Shown piece after piece: positions 1 to 5,251 of a stretch of DNA of 5,989 nucleotides. The translations under genes and the position numbers were made by a program. Below the pieces are notes generated by a model. That model was not told the origin of the DNA. It did not search any database and was given only the letters and a program-made list of their open reading frames with translations. The DNA comes from CAYPOY01 sp964412395. GTDB lineage: Bacteria > Chloroflexota > Anaerolineae > B4-G1. Numbering within the stretch: position 1 is the stretch's first letter; each line of letters opens with the position of its first letter. The stretch covers positions 1 through 5,989 of the forward strand of contig CAYPOY010000327.1 in assembly GCA_964412395.1 (NCBI GenBank), given 5' to 3'.

Positions 1-1888
1 CCCGATATCCCCTCCAGCGCCGCGGCAGGGTTTCCTTCAAATATTGCCAATGAGACTTGAGCCAGGCTATATAGTGGCTCATGGAGACACAGTAAAGGTA
101 TTGCTCTTCTTGAGCAGCACACAGGAGAGGAAGGTCTATATCTGTTCTTTCGATATCCACCGAGAAAATTCTGGCGGTATGGCTGTGGCCGCTGGGGAGC
201 TGCTCGCCGGATGTGATTAATAACCCCCGCGGCGTGTAGCCGGCGCGGATGGTTGTGTCAGACCTCATCCTCTGCCGGCCCTGGCGGTTCCCTTGCGCCC
301 TGACGATATACTCTGCCTTGACCTCGAGCTCTCTACCCCTTGAAGAGTCCTGCCCCGGGGCCCAGTCATCTATTACCAGGGGCAGGTCCTTACAGGTAAA
401 AAGCAGCCGCTCAAGAGTATTCTGGCTATCACGCCAAGCAGCCGGCATGTGCCGGGCATCGAAAGTTCCGAAGTGGCAGAGGGCCAGGGCAGTGAGGGTC
501 GATTTGAAAGACCCGGATGCACCGACAAGCCACAGGGTAAAGGCAGTATCAATGAACTCGGTGAGAGGGGCCAGGTACATCGCGGACCACAACGGTAGGC
601 TCACCTCGGGAGTTGCTACCAGGTAGAATTCGAAGCTCTTTTTTATGGCCTCGAGGGGGTCACCCGATGGATCCAACAACTGGTATCGCTGTAAAGAAGG
701 CTCCAATTCTACTTCTATATCATCCCTCCCCATGGCACCGGAGCCACTCAGGAAATACATCTCACCGTTTATCTCCCGCCACCCGGTGTGGGTATAAAGA
801 GTTCTCTGCTGGGCATTCCCTGATTGCAACTGGATAGCCTCCCGCAGGCGGTCTTTAGCCGCTTGCCCGGCGGCGATTATCGCCTTCATACCCCATTCTG
901 ACGTGACCCAGTTGAGGTTATTAAATCCTGCCGCGGCGGTTTCAATCACTGGCAGCGGGCGGCTCCCCGGCAATTGCCCGTCGATTTTAAAAAAGCGGTT
1001 CATCTCCAGGCCATTATCACGGAGAATGTCTTCGCTTACCCGGGCGTTAAAATTGCATAAAGGCACCTCGGATACACCATCCTGGGTTGGTTTCAGCCAG
1101 CAAATTATGCCGTCAATAATGTCGTACTGTGTAGCTGTTTTTTTAATCCTTGGCGGTGGCGGCGGTGCCTTTTCGCTGCTTTGAAGCGAGATTAATTCCT
1201 CCAGTGTATGCCCCTGAGCCAGATAATCGTCGACGCCGACCTTCTCCCCACCCAGGCCGGCCGGCAGGAATATCAGGTGGTTTTTGGCACCCTTCCTGGT
1301 AAGGTGCTCGGCAAGCCGGTCCAGCGCATGGCGAACTTTGGGGTTGGTAGATAGGTCAGAGTCGAAGACGAGAAAGGCGTCCCTGCCCTTAAGAGTGATA
1401 AGGTCGAAGTCAGCCAAAATTGTATTGCCGCCCAGGATATTCTTTCCCTTGAACCCCCAGACGCCGGTAAGCCCTACTGCGCAGGCGCCCACACTGGCCA
1501 ACGAATCAACCTTCTTTACCCCCTCGGTAAACCAGATTGGGATTTTGGGGTCGCCGAGCAATTCACGACAACGTGGAGGCACATCGAGATGGGTTGTGCT
1601 CCCGGTGGGATTTTCATATTTGACTATACGTTCGTTGGTGTCGGTCCGCGGATGATCCGGGCGGTACTGATGACTAACAACCGAGCCGTCAACACCGTGG
1701 AGGGGGATGAGGATCCCCGGGGTGCGTTGCTGCGATTTTGAGAATCCAGCATCAATAAGTGCCTTTTTACCTAATACAGAAACATAGCCACGCTCGGCGA
1801 TTACCTCATCGGCTATCCCCGACCCGGCCAGGTGTTCGTAGTGAGTCTGGAGTAACCCGGGTATTTTATCAGAGAACGGATGCGGCAT
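1..1888 (-). CDS. Primase-helicase, DUF3854 (Toprim-like) + DUF927-like ATPase, 3' end cut by window edge
   Basis: The frame is open from ATG 1888 to the left edge (629 residues, C-terminus missing). The N-terminal part has the DUF3854 pattern: WFTEGVKK at residues 119-126 (Toprim-like Glu122), VFDSD at 174-178 (Asp176/Asp178) and VDDYLA at 219-224. This is the Toprim-type acidic layout of mobile-element primases. A proline-rich linker (APPPPPR, 241-247) leads to a second half with Walker A GASGSFKST (456-464), Walker B LVIDDWAP (504-511) and a later RGLLITSGE segment (554-562), as in DUF927-type superfamily helicases of phages and plasmids. The inferred role is priming and unwinding at the element's replication origin. 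The start has an AAGG ribosome site 5 nt upstream and lies 20 nt inside the preceding gene, so translation is probably coupled. Base composition looks richer in G+C than the small-gene region to its right. Domain names are from recalled motifs, not a search. Confidence 0.88.
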   Translation of the reverse strand, partial: MPHPFSDKIPGLLQTHYEHLAGSGIADEVIAERGYVSVLGKKALIDAGFSKSQQRTPGILIPLHGVDGSVVSHQYRPDHPRTDTNERIVKYENPTGSTTHLDVPPRCRELLGDPKIPIWFTEGVKKVDSLASVGACAVGLTGVWGFKGKNILGGNTILADFDLITLKGRDAFLVFDSDLSTNPKVRHALDRLAEHLTRKGAKNHLIFLPAGLGGEKVGVDDYLAQGHTLEELISLQSSEKAPPPPPRIKKTATQYDIIDGIICWLKPTQDGVSEVPLCNFNARVSEDILRDNGLEMNRFFKIDGQLPGSRPLPVIETAAAGFNNLNWVTSEWGMKAIIAAGQAAKDRLREAIQLQSGNAQQRTLYTHTGWREINGEMYFLSGSGAMGRDDIEVELEPSLQRYQLLDPSGDPLEAIKKSFEFYLVATPEVSLPLWSAMYLAPLTEFIDTAFTLWLVGASGSFKSTLTALALCHFGTFDARHMPAAWRDSQNTLERLLFTCKDLPLVIDDWAPGQDSSRGRELEVKAEYIVRAQGNRQGRQRMRSDTTIRAGYTPRGLLITSGEQLPSGHSHTARIFSVDIERTDIDLPLLCAAQEEQYLYCVSMSHYIAWLKSHWQYLKETLPRRWRGYR

Positions 1889-2288
1889 AGATACCTTCCA
1901 TATTGTTCAATTGGACTGTAATCCTACCTTTATCACCATTCCTAGAACTTTGTAATTCCTCGGCTGCAATAGCCCGATATATTTGAGATGTGCTTACATT
2001 AAACAAGTCAGCCACTTCTTTTACCGTCAACCCAGCCGGGCTTTCCTCTTTTACTACCTCTACGAGCTGTTTTTTGTTTTCTCTAAACTCCCCTATCTTC
2101 CTCATGTAGTCTGCCATACGTTGGTTAATCCTTGCATTTGCATGGGGCTGGCATACTACTTTGTCGAACCAACGCAGGCATTCCTTGAACAAAGAACAAT
2201 TATCACAAAATACCCCACCATCATAGGCGCATCCATCGAGGGCATCAGCGACCTGCTCAAATCCGGGGTAATATCCATATTTCTCCAT
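1869..2288 (-). CDS. Cys-rich helix-turn-helix DNA-binding protein (139 aa)
   Basis: Starts at ATG 2288, 8 nt after an AAAGGAGGT ribosome site that directly follows the 22-bp palindromic element at 2306-2327. A longer in-frame opening reaches 2426 but overlaps the previous gene and lacks this signal. Residues 20-37 hold four cysteines (C20, C28, C31, C37; C46 nearby) spaced C-x7-C-x2-C-x5-C, which suggests a metal-binding knuckle. Residues about 87-112 form a helix-turn-helix: LTVKEVADLFNVS then TSQIYRAI, as in MerR/excisionase-type HTH domains. A basic stretch (REN-KK, 69-73) separates the two. The gene ends with TGA 20 nt inside the primase gene, so the two are likely co-translated. Possible roles are regulation of replication, origin binding or excision control; the sequence does not decide between these. 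Confidence 0.82.
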   Translation of the reverse strand: MEKYGYYPGFEQVADALDGCAYDGGVFCDNCSLFKECLRWFDKVVCQPHANARINQRMADYMRKIGEFRENKKQLVEVVKEESPAGLTVKEVADLFNVSTSQIYRAIAAEELQSSRNGDKGRITVQLNNMEGIYAASVL

Positions 2289-2305
2289 AGTCAAATACCT
2301 CCTTT

Positions 2306-2327
2306 GCGTATAACCAATATTATACGC
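2306..2327 (-). repeat. Intergenic stop-palindrome-RBS element A (perfect)
   Basis: GCGTATAA-CCAATA-TTATACGC on the plus strand: 8-bp perfect arms and a 6-nt centre. On the mRNA it forms a possible hairpin with 2 nt between it and AAAGGAGG of the 139-aa gene. The TAA stop of the 92-aa gene (2322-2320) is part of the arm. Confidence 0.88.
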
Positions 2328-2598
2328 CAGCTTTTTCTCTGGCCTTCCAGCCGGCTTGGAACCATCCAGCTTCAGTAGTATAAAGATTCTTATCAACCTT
2401 TTCTTCATCAAGAGGCTCACAATCACTCTCTATCATTACCACTTCAGCTCTAAAATAATCAGGCCAGATATCATCAGCCGGGTCATCGGGCAGGGCCATT
2501 TCGTATATGGCGTGCTCTATGGCTCTTTTGTAATAATCAGGAATGGACACCTGCTTGTCCAGGTCCTCCTTTGTCATTTTGGATGGGATTTCACTCAT
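2320..2598 (-). CDS. Small acidic phage-type protein of unknown function (92 aa)
   Basis: ATG 2598 has an excellent ribosome site, GAAGGAGGT, 6 nt upstream, adjoining the 22-bp element at 2614-2635. The stop TAA (2320-2322) lies inside the right arm of the next element. The protein is acidic and soluble-looking, with an aromatic segment (IPDYYKRAIEHAIYEMAL, residues 19-36) and a C-terminal W-F-x3-W-K stretch. No signal peptide, membrane segment or cysteine cluster is present (one Cys only). I do not recognise a family. Its placement between small zinc proteins and the HTH protein suggests an accessory early gene. Confidence 0.75.
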   Translation of the reverse strand: MSEIPSKMTKEDLDKQVSIPDYYKRAIEHAIYEMALPDDPADDIWPDYFRAEVVMIESDCEPLDEEKVDKNLYTTEAGWFQAGWKAREKAGV

Positions 2599-2613
2599 AA
2601 AATTACCTCCTTC

Positions 2614-2635
2614 GCGTATAACGCCAATTACACGT
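2614..2635 (-). repeat. Intergenic stop-palindrome-RBS element B
   Basis: GCGTATAA-CGCCAA-TTACACGT: the same 8-6-8 layout with two arm substitutions. In RNA one substitution leaves a G-U pair and the other unpairs the outermost position. It abuts the GAAGGAGG of the 92-aa gene. The TAA stop of the zinc-ribbon gene (2630-2628) lies in the arm at the same position as in element A. Confidence 0.85.
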
Positions 2636-2798
2636 ATTGTTCGTTATCATCGAGCAGGTCTCTGGCCTTTTTCTCCGCCTGCTTGAGCACTTCATCTAGG
2701 GTGCTGCCGCATTTGTTGGGGCAGACCCATTCATCATCCTTGTCGGAGTAGTGCAGGCTCTCCATGGTCGCCCCACACTTCGGGCAGGTCGGCGTCAG
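2628..2798 (-). CDS. Small zinc-ribbon protein (56 aa), probable CTG start
   Basis: The frame opens after TAG 2819-2817 and ends with TAA 2630-2628. It contains two cysteine pairs: CPKC (residues 5-8 counted from CTG 2798) and CPNKC (26-30), each followed by Gly, as in treble-clef or zinc-ribbon folds. A lysine/glutamate-rich helix follows (about residues 34-52). The first ATG, at 2765, would delete the first cysteine pair. No ATG, GTG or TTG precedes that pair in frame, but CTG 2798 does. It has GAAGG 8 nt upstream, and it overlaps the preceding stop as CTGA, the layout of ATGA-coupled phage genes. The CTG start is therefore inferred, not proven. The stop codon is inside the right arm of the element at 2614-2635. 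Possible roles are nucleic-acid or protein binding; the function is unknown. Confidence 0.68.
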   Translation of the reverse strand: MTPTCPKCGATMESLHYSDKDDEWVCPNKCGSTLDEVLKQAEKKARDLLDDNEQYV

Positions 2799-3175
2799 TT
2801 TTCTACCTTCTCTCGGCTAATCAGTACCGCCCGGGTAATCTGAATATAGTCAGCCTGAGAGTACTCCTTCAGGTAGATGGTGAAGAAACGGCTCCTCAGT
2901 TCTTTCCAGATCCCGTCGTCACGGTTCGCCGCTCCAAATACCCAGGTCTTCATCCGCTCCATTTCCCTCATCCGCTTTTTCAGCCTGGCCACTACACCGC
3001 CTTCCATCAGTGAGAGAAGGACGCTCTGATCCGGGTTGGCAACCTGCACCGCAGTAACTATCTCCTCGTCGGTTTTCAGCCGGGTGGTCTGCACCCGACC
3101 GTTCTCCCAGAGAGCGGCTATCCCGGATGCCCTTTTCTCGGCCCCGGTGAGGTCAATTCCTATGACCTTTTTCAT
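2795..3175 (-). CDS. Short DUF429-like (predicted RNase H-fold) protein, divergent
   Basis: ATG 3175 follows AAAGGAGATGAT. The N-terminus, VIGIDLTGAEKRASGIAAL (residues 4-22), strongly resembles the opening strand and loop of DUF429 proteins (predicted RNase H-like nucleases), with the first catalytic-type Asp at residue 8. TDEEIVTAVQVANPDQ (35-50) also fits the family's second block. The third expected block, normally containing a IDAPLSLP-type motif with an acidic residue, is here SVLLSLMEGG (51-60) and lacks the Asp. The remainder (RLKKRMREMERMKTW, 64-78) is basic and helical. At 126 aa it appears shorter than typical DUF429 proteins as I recall them. It may be a degenerate or repurposed nuclease fold, or a phage-specific short branch. 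The gap to the upstream gene is 17 bp with no palindromic element, so the two are one translational group. Its stop overlaps the next start (CTGA). Confidence 0.72.
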   Translation of the reverse strand: MKKVIGIDLTGAEKRASGIAALWENGRVQTTRLKTDEEIVTAVQVANPDQSVLLSLMEGGVVARLKKRMREMERMKTWVFGAANRDDGIWKELRSRFFTIYLKEYSQADYIQITRAVLISREKVEN

Positions 3176-3192
3176 ATCATCTCCTTTCTAGC

Positions 3193-3558
3193 TCAGCAAA
3201 ACTCATAACGAGCATCGAACTGTTTCCCTGGGCCATCCCCCCAATTTTCATAGAACTCATCTATCTTGTCCTGGTCACCGGAGCCCTCAGCTTCGCGCTG
3301 TAAGACAATCCAATCTACTTTCGGGTCGAAAGCCTCACGGATGAGAATTCCTAACGGCCCTTTGGGGTCGGTATACCGGCAGTATTCGGGATGAGTCTGC
3401 CTTGGATTATTGGGGTCTACGGCCTCAAATTCTACATCAGCACCGCGATATGGTTCGCAGATTTCATCCAAGATTGCCAAAGCGGTTTGATTGGTCCTCA
3501 TCTTGAGTGCCATCTCAGCCATGCGTCCCATAGCTCGTCCGACTTCGTGATTTCCCAC
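3193..3558 (-). CDS. Hypothetical protein (121 aa), GTG start
   Basis: GTG 3558 is preferred because AAGGAGG ends 6 nt before it. The same 17-nt leader (revcomp of TTTCAACCTCCTTCACG) precedes ATG 4453 with near-equal spacing. A TTG at 3564 overlaps the previous TGA (TTGA) but sits directly against the ribosome site. The product has an N-terminal helical Met/Ala/Arg-rich part (residues 8-32), then a probable alpha/beta part with PYRGADVEFEAVDPNNP (36-52) and DPKVDWIVLQRE (78-89). The C-terminus is acidic and Gly-rich (EGSGDQDKIDEFYENWGDG, 91-109). Three cysteines are scattered (34, 60, 121) with no metal-binding spacing. I do not recognise a family. It follows the DUF1643 gene by 2 bp and precedes the DUF429-like gene by 17 bp. 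Confidence 0.72.
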   Translation of the reverse strand: MGNHEVGRAMGRMAEMALKMRTNQTALAILDEICEPYRGADVEFEAVDPNNPRQTHPEYCRYTDPKGPLGILIREAFDPKVDWIVLQREAEGSGDQDKIDEFYENWGDGPGKQFDARYEFC

Positions 3559-3560
3559 TT

Positions 3561-4040
3561 TCAACCTCCTTCACGTTTAATGAATGTAGTTGACTCTACA
3601 GAATAGGGCAGGTAGAGAGGATGCTTGGGATGCCCCAGCTTTGTCAGACCCAGACAATGTAACGGGGAAAGCTCTCTCTTTATTCGCTCCACCCGCTCTT
3701 CACTCTGTCTCCCCTGGGTAATAAGATTTCCCCATCCTGCCACGGCTTTGTTACAACGTCCTCTTATTACCCTCATCGCTAGGCTAGCGCCCATGGCTAT
3801 CGGAGTCTCAACATTCAACTTCTTAGGGTCCGTAGATACGAGGGTGAAAACGTTGCACATGAATATCCCGCCATACCCCCATCTCGCTGCGAAACCAATA
3901 CAGCGACGTACCGTAGGGTCATCAAGCCTTTCATCCGCACATGGCTTCTCTTTGTCCCACCTACGCCAAAGGTATAACCGATGAGTACGCTCATCCGTAA
4001 AAACCGCTCCACTAGGTTCATTATCTACTTGATACGTCAT
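3561..4040 (-). CDS. DUF1643 family protein lacking the usual LNPS-type motif (159 aa)
   Basis: The family is recognisable from GAVFTDERTHRLYLWRRW (residues 11-28), DDPTVRRCIGFAARWGYGG (40-58), the N-V-F-T segment (63-66), VAGWGN (100-105) and CLGLTKLGHPKHPLYLP (129-145), all in DUF1643 order. Family function is unknown; it is common in phages and mobile elements. ATG 4040 gives the N-terminus expected for the family. In-frame TTG 4091 would add 17 residues inside the upstream gene and has no ribosome site. The start lies 20 nt inside the upstream gene with only weak GAGAG before it, so coupling is likely. Oddity: family members normally have a hydrophobic strand plus L-N-P-S-(T/K)-A between the W-D and D-D-P-T blocks. 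Here KEKPC (30-34) runs straight into ADERLDDP, as if about 11-12 codons were deleted in frame near 3938-3945. The last residues, FIKREGG, are read from a half-copy of the intergenic element and the next ribosome site. Confidence 0.88.
   Translation of the reverse strand: MTYQVDNEPSGAVFTDERTHRLYLWRRWDKEKPCADERLDDPTVRRCIGFAARWGYGGIFMCNVFTLVSTDPKKLNVETPIAMGASLAMRVIRGRCNKAVAGWGNLITQGRQSEERVERIKRELSPLHCLGLTKLGHPKHPLYLPYSVESTTFIKREGG
3573..3580 (-). repeat. Half-copy of the intergenic element (C)
   Basis: Only the ribosome-site-proximal arm (ACGTTTAA, next to CCTCCTT on the plus strand) is recognisable; the partner arm is absent. It is read as the end of the DUF1643 frame, where the residues I-K-R come from the arm. 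Confidence 0.55.
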
Positions 4041-4236
4041 GCCGCTCTCTTGGCCACTCTTCTTGGAATAAGCCTTCAAAGGCTTCAACAAAGTCCGAGA
4101 TTGATGTGATTGGCGTTTCCTTCTCTATCAGTTGTGACTTACCTTTCACCACAGCTATCCCTGTGGCTTTGAGTAGGAGGTTACCCATGATATTCTCCCC
4201 TTTTATCACGACTGCTAGTATTAGTATGTCTTCCAT
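4021..4236 (-). CDS. Hypothetical protein (71 aa)
   Basis: ATG 4236 follows AAAGGAG by 4 nt, directly after the perfect 22-bp element at 4250-4271. A second possible start is ATG 4188 (residue 17), which also has GGGGAG 6 nt upstream. Residues 3-12 are hydrophobic (DILILAVVIK), and two basic-hydrophobic segments follow (LLLKATGIAVVKGKSQLIEK, 20-39). The C-terminal third (SDFVEAFEGLFQEEWPRER, 47-65) looks like an amphipathic acidic helix. There are no cysteines. The family is not recognised. Its 3' end overlaps the DUF1643 gene by 20 nt. Confidence 0.66.
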   Translation of the reverse strand: MEDILILAVVIKGENIMGNLLLKATGIAVVKGKSQLIEKETPITSISDFVEAFEGLFQEEWPRERHDVSSR

Positions 4237-4249
4237 GGCTCTCCTTTCT

Positions 4250-4271
4250 GCGTATAACCTCTCTTATACGC
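4250..4271 (-). repeat. Intergenic stop-palindrome-RBS element D (perfect)
   Basis: GCGTATAA-CCTCTC-TTATACGC: the arms are the same as element A and the centre differs, so the arms and the 6-nt spacing are conserved but not the loop. It is followed on the mRNA by AGAAAGGAG of the 71-aa gene. The TAG stop of the 60-aa gene shares its outer base. Confidence 0.88.
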
Positions 4272-4453
4272 TAATTTTCGGTTTCCCCTGGTAGTAGTGG
4301 GAAAGAAGAAGCCGTCATGCCCTTGCGAGCAGGCAGAAGAAGCTTCAGGGCTTCAATCCCTAGCTTGATGGCGTCTGCCTCTCGGCTTTTCCCGAGTATG
4401 CGCTTCACTTCTAGCTGAATAGACAGGTCTCCGATAGCTTCGTCAATGGTCAT
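4271..4453 (-). CDS. Small helical phage protein (60 aa)
   Basis: ATG 4453 is chosen because AAGGAGG lies 5 nt upstream. The open frame extends to 4468, but an ATG there would sit on top of the ribosome site. The protein begins MTIDEAIGDLSIQLEV and contains EADAIKLGIEALKLLLPAR (residues 29-47). This is a two-helix pattern resembling many uncharacterised small phage proteins with a D-A-(I/L)-K-L-G-I-E-A-L-K motif. The tail (residues 48-60) is Ser/Pro-rich and probably unstructured. Its stop TAG overlaps the outer edge of the element at 4250-4271. The function is unknown. Confidence 0.75.
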   Translation of the reverse strand: MTIDEAIGDLSIQLEVKRILGKSREADAIKLGIEALKLLLPARKGMTASSFPLLPGETEN

Positions 4454-4470
4454 TTCAACCTCCTTCACGG
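4454..4470 (-). promoter_or_regulatory. Start-associated ribosome-binding sequence shared with 3559-3575
   Basis: The 17 bases TTTCAACCTCCTTCACG occur immediately upstream of both the 60-aa gene (ATG 4453) and the 121-aa gene (GTG 3558). On the mRNA this reads CGTGAAGGAGGTTGAAA then the start (the last A merges with ATG at 4453). Conservation well beyond the ribosome site itself suggests copying of a start module, and it supports GTG 3558 as the start of the latter gene. Confidence 0.65.
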
Positions 4471-4481
4471 CTGTTATACGC
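4467..4481 (-). repeat. Decayed copy of the intergenic element (E)
   Basis: Only the distal arm TTATACGC (4474-4481) is intact. Compared with element G (TTCACGTATAACGGCTG then the arm), it reads TTCACGGCTG then the arm. This fits a 7-bp deletion between two CG dinucleotides. The TAA stop of the 81-aa gene is in the arm, and AAGGAGG of the 60-aa gene still follows. Confidence 0.7.
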
Positions 4482-4719
4482 TAATCTTTCTTGGTCTCGG
4501 AATAAAGATTGCCCTACATCTAGGACAAAGAAACACATCGCCACCGCCAAACTTATCCCATCTTGGCGTTGGCTGACTTGTTCCTGGTCTATCTGGATTT
4601 TCGCTCTCTAATCCCAGAGCCTCATTCATCCAAACTTGGTCTGAGACATGACCAAACAACAAGCATAAAATCCTGCCGATAATACTATCGCGGAAGTGGT
4701 GTTCAAGAAACCATTTCAT
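4474..4719 (-). CDS. Small CxxC zinc-binding protein (81 aa)
   Basis: ATG 4719 follows GGGAGG by 5 nt, next to the element at 4733-4754. The N-terminal half has a hydrophobic stretch ending in CLLFGH (residues 19-24), and the C-terminal half has LCPRCRAIF (64-72), ending in a basic tail. The pairing of a C-x-x-F-G-H box with a later C-x-R-C box resembles small phage zinc proteins such as those grouped as DUF1660. This is a weak pattern similarity only. The middle (residues 38-60) is polar and Pro/Gly-rich. The stop TAA is inside the surviving arm of the decayed element at 4467-4481. Confidence 0.7.
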   Translation of the reverse strand: MKWFLEHHFRDSIIGRILCLLFGHVSDQVWMNEALGLESENPDRPGTSQPTPRWDKFGGGDVFLCPRCRAIFIPRPRKISV

Positions 4720-4732
4720 CTTTCCCTCCCTT

Positions 4733-4754
4733 GCGTTTAATACCCATTACACGC
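4733..4754 (-). repeat. Intergenic stop-palindrome-RBS element F
   Basis: GCGTTTAA-TACCCA-TTACACGC: one arm mismatch at the fifth position. It precedes AAGGGAGG of the 81-aa gene and marks the left edge of direct repeat copy 1. Confidence 0.85.
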
Positions 4755-4755
4755 A

Positions 4756-4992
4756 TTACTGTGCATCCTCGCTGCCGGCGCAGCCCGGGCGATGGGATTC
4801 CCCGAGCTGCGCCTTATCAAGGGAGGAGGTGGAAGAAAAGACCCCTCCGGCCGGAGGTAGAGCCAGAGAGCCAAAACACGGGTTCGGATGGCAACGTCCG
4901 CATAGCCACTCTTTATCTCTCCGCCACCAATCACGACCTCCACAAATATGGCAAACATCTTCATTTAATTCACTCATCCATGATATAGGCAT
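4756..4992 (-). CDS. Zinc-binding protein, duplicated gene copy 1 (78 aa)
   Basis: ATG 4992 lies 8 nt after a G7 tract that can act as the ribosome site. GTG 4998 overlaps the previous TAG (TAGTG) but is too close to it. The protein has two cysteine pairs, CHIC (14-17) and CGRC (31-34), framing a Trp-rich segment (DWWRRDKEWL, 21-30) and followed by HPNP. This C-x2-C...C-x2-C-H-P arrangement occurs at zinc modules of phage replication and regulatory proteins. Residues 39-78 are low-complexity and may be non-conserved. DNA and protein are identical to 5645-5881 over the coding part except one position just at the stop codon region (4759 C versus 5648 T), which is synonymous (CAG/CAA, Gln). The function is unknown. 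Confidence 0.72.
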   Translation of the reverse strand: MPISWMSELNEDVCHICGGRDWWRRDKEWLCGRCHPNPCFGSLALPPAGGVFSSTSSLDKAQLGESHRPGCAGSEDAQ

Positions 4993-4997
4993 TTTCA

Positions 4998-5217
4998 CTA
5001 CCCCCCCTTCTTCTTCAGGAATATCTTTGTTTCAAGCTCATTAATCCTGTTGCTGATTTCGCAGAGGTCACGCATCACCATTGATTCCCACAATCTCAGG
5101 TCAGGCGTAAATCTGGAAATTACCCCAGCGGTCCCACTGACGGCACTCAGGTCTATTTCAATATCCTGCCCTTTCCATAGTTCTATCACCGAAGTATGAT
5201 AAATCGCCTAAACCCAT
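4998..5217 (-). pseudogene. Small coiled-coil-like gene copy 1, probably frameshifted
   Basis: The conserved frame (stop TAG 5000-4998) ends with MRDLCEISNRINELETKIFLKK and GG, a heptad-like amphipathic helix. In this frame the only upstream start is GTG 5189, which has no ribosome site. The expected signal is instead at ATG 5217: the 22-bp element at 5230-5251, AAGGAGG, then 4 nt. That ATG opens a 19-codon frame (MGLGDLSYFGDRTMERAGY) ending at TGA 5160-5158. The two frames differ by one nucleotide. Removing one base between about 5189 and 5160 would join them into a 72-residue protein. I read this as a one-base insertion, a sequencing indel, or less likely programmed frameshifting or a leader peptide. 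The alternative is a real 63-aa gene from GTG 5189. The second copy is cut by the window edge before this region, so it cannot arbitrate. Confidence 0.55.
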
Positions 5218-5229
5218 TTAGCCTCCTTC

Positions 5230-5251
5230 ACGTATAACGGCTGTTAAACGC
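5230..5251 (-). repeat. Intergenic stop-palindrome-RBS element G
   Basis: ACGTATAA-CGGCTG-TTAAACGC: 8-6-8 layout with one internal mismatch and one G-U-compatible end. It leads into AAGGAGG and ATG 5217. The TAG stop of the 118-aa gene shares its outer base. Confidence 0.85.

Larger units (their letters stand above)
4733..5100. repeat. Direct repeat copy 1 (368 bp)
   Basis: Matches 5622-5989 with only two differences (4750 C versus 5639 A; 4759 C versus 5648 T). It begins exactly at the outer edge of the palindromic element and spans that element, the zinc gene, and the 3' half of the coiled-coil gene. To the left the two copies diverge at once apart from the shared ribosome-site consensus. 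The right boundary is undefined because copy 2 reaches the window end. Confidence 0.97.

Noticed and set aside
249..1655. Four plus-strand open frames opposite the large minus-strand gene
   Set aside because: They lie entirely antisense to a 629-codon frame with Toprim-like, Walker A and Walker B motifs, lack ribosome sites, and their products have no recognisable pattern.
1983..2751. Plus-strand frames opposite the HTH and 92-aa genes
   Set aside because: They are antisense to genes with strong ribosome sites and clear domain or start signals; their own starts lack ribosome sites.
3815..4021. Minus-strand 68-aa frame inside the DUF1643 gene
   Set aside because: It is a different frame of a gene with extensive family motifs and has no ribosome site.
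4844..4857. 14-bp perfect palindrome CCTCCGGCCGGAGG as a terminator, also at 5733-5746
   Set aside because: It is inside a coding region, the usable stem is only about 5 bp with a 4-nt loop, and the following bases are not a clean T-run; it is probably just Leu-Pro-Pro-Ala-Gly-Gly codons.
4737..4964. Alternative-frame 75-aa product over the zinc gene, also at 5626-5853
   Set aside because: The other frame carries paired CxxC motifs and a start placed right after the previous gene; this one is hydrophobic/proline-rich with no ribosome site, and its duplication is explained by the DNA repeat.
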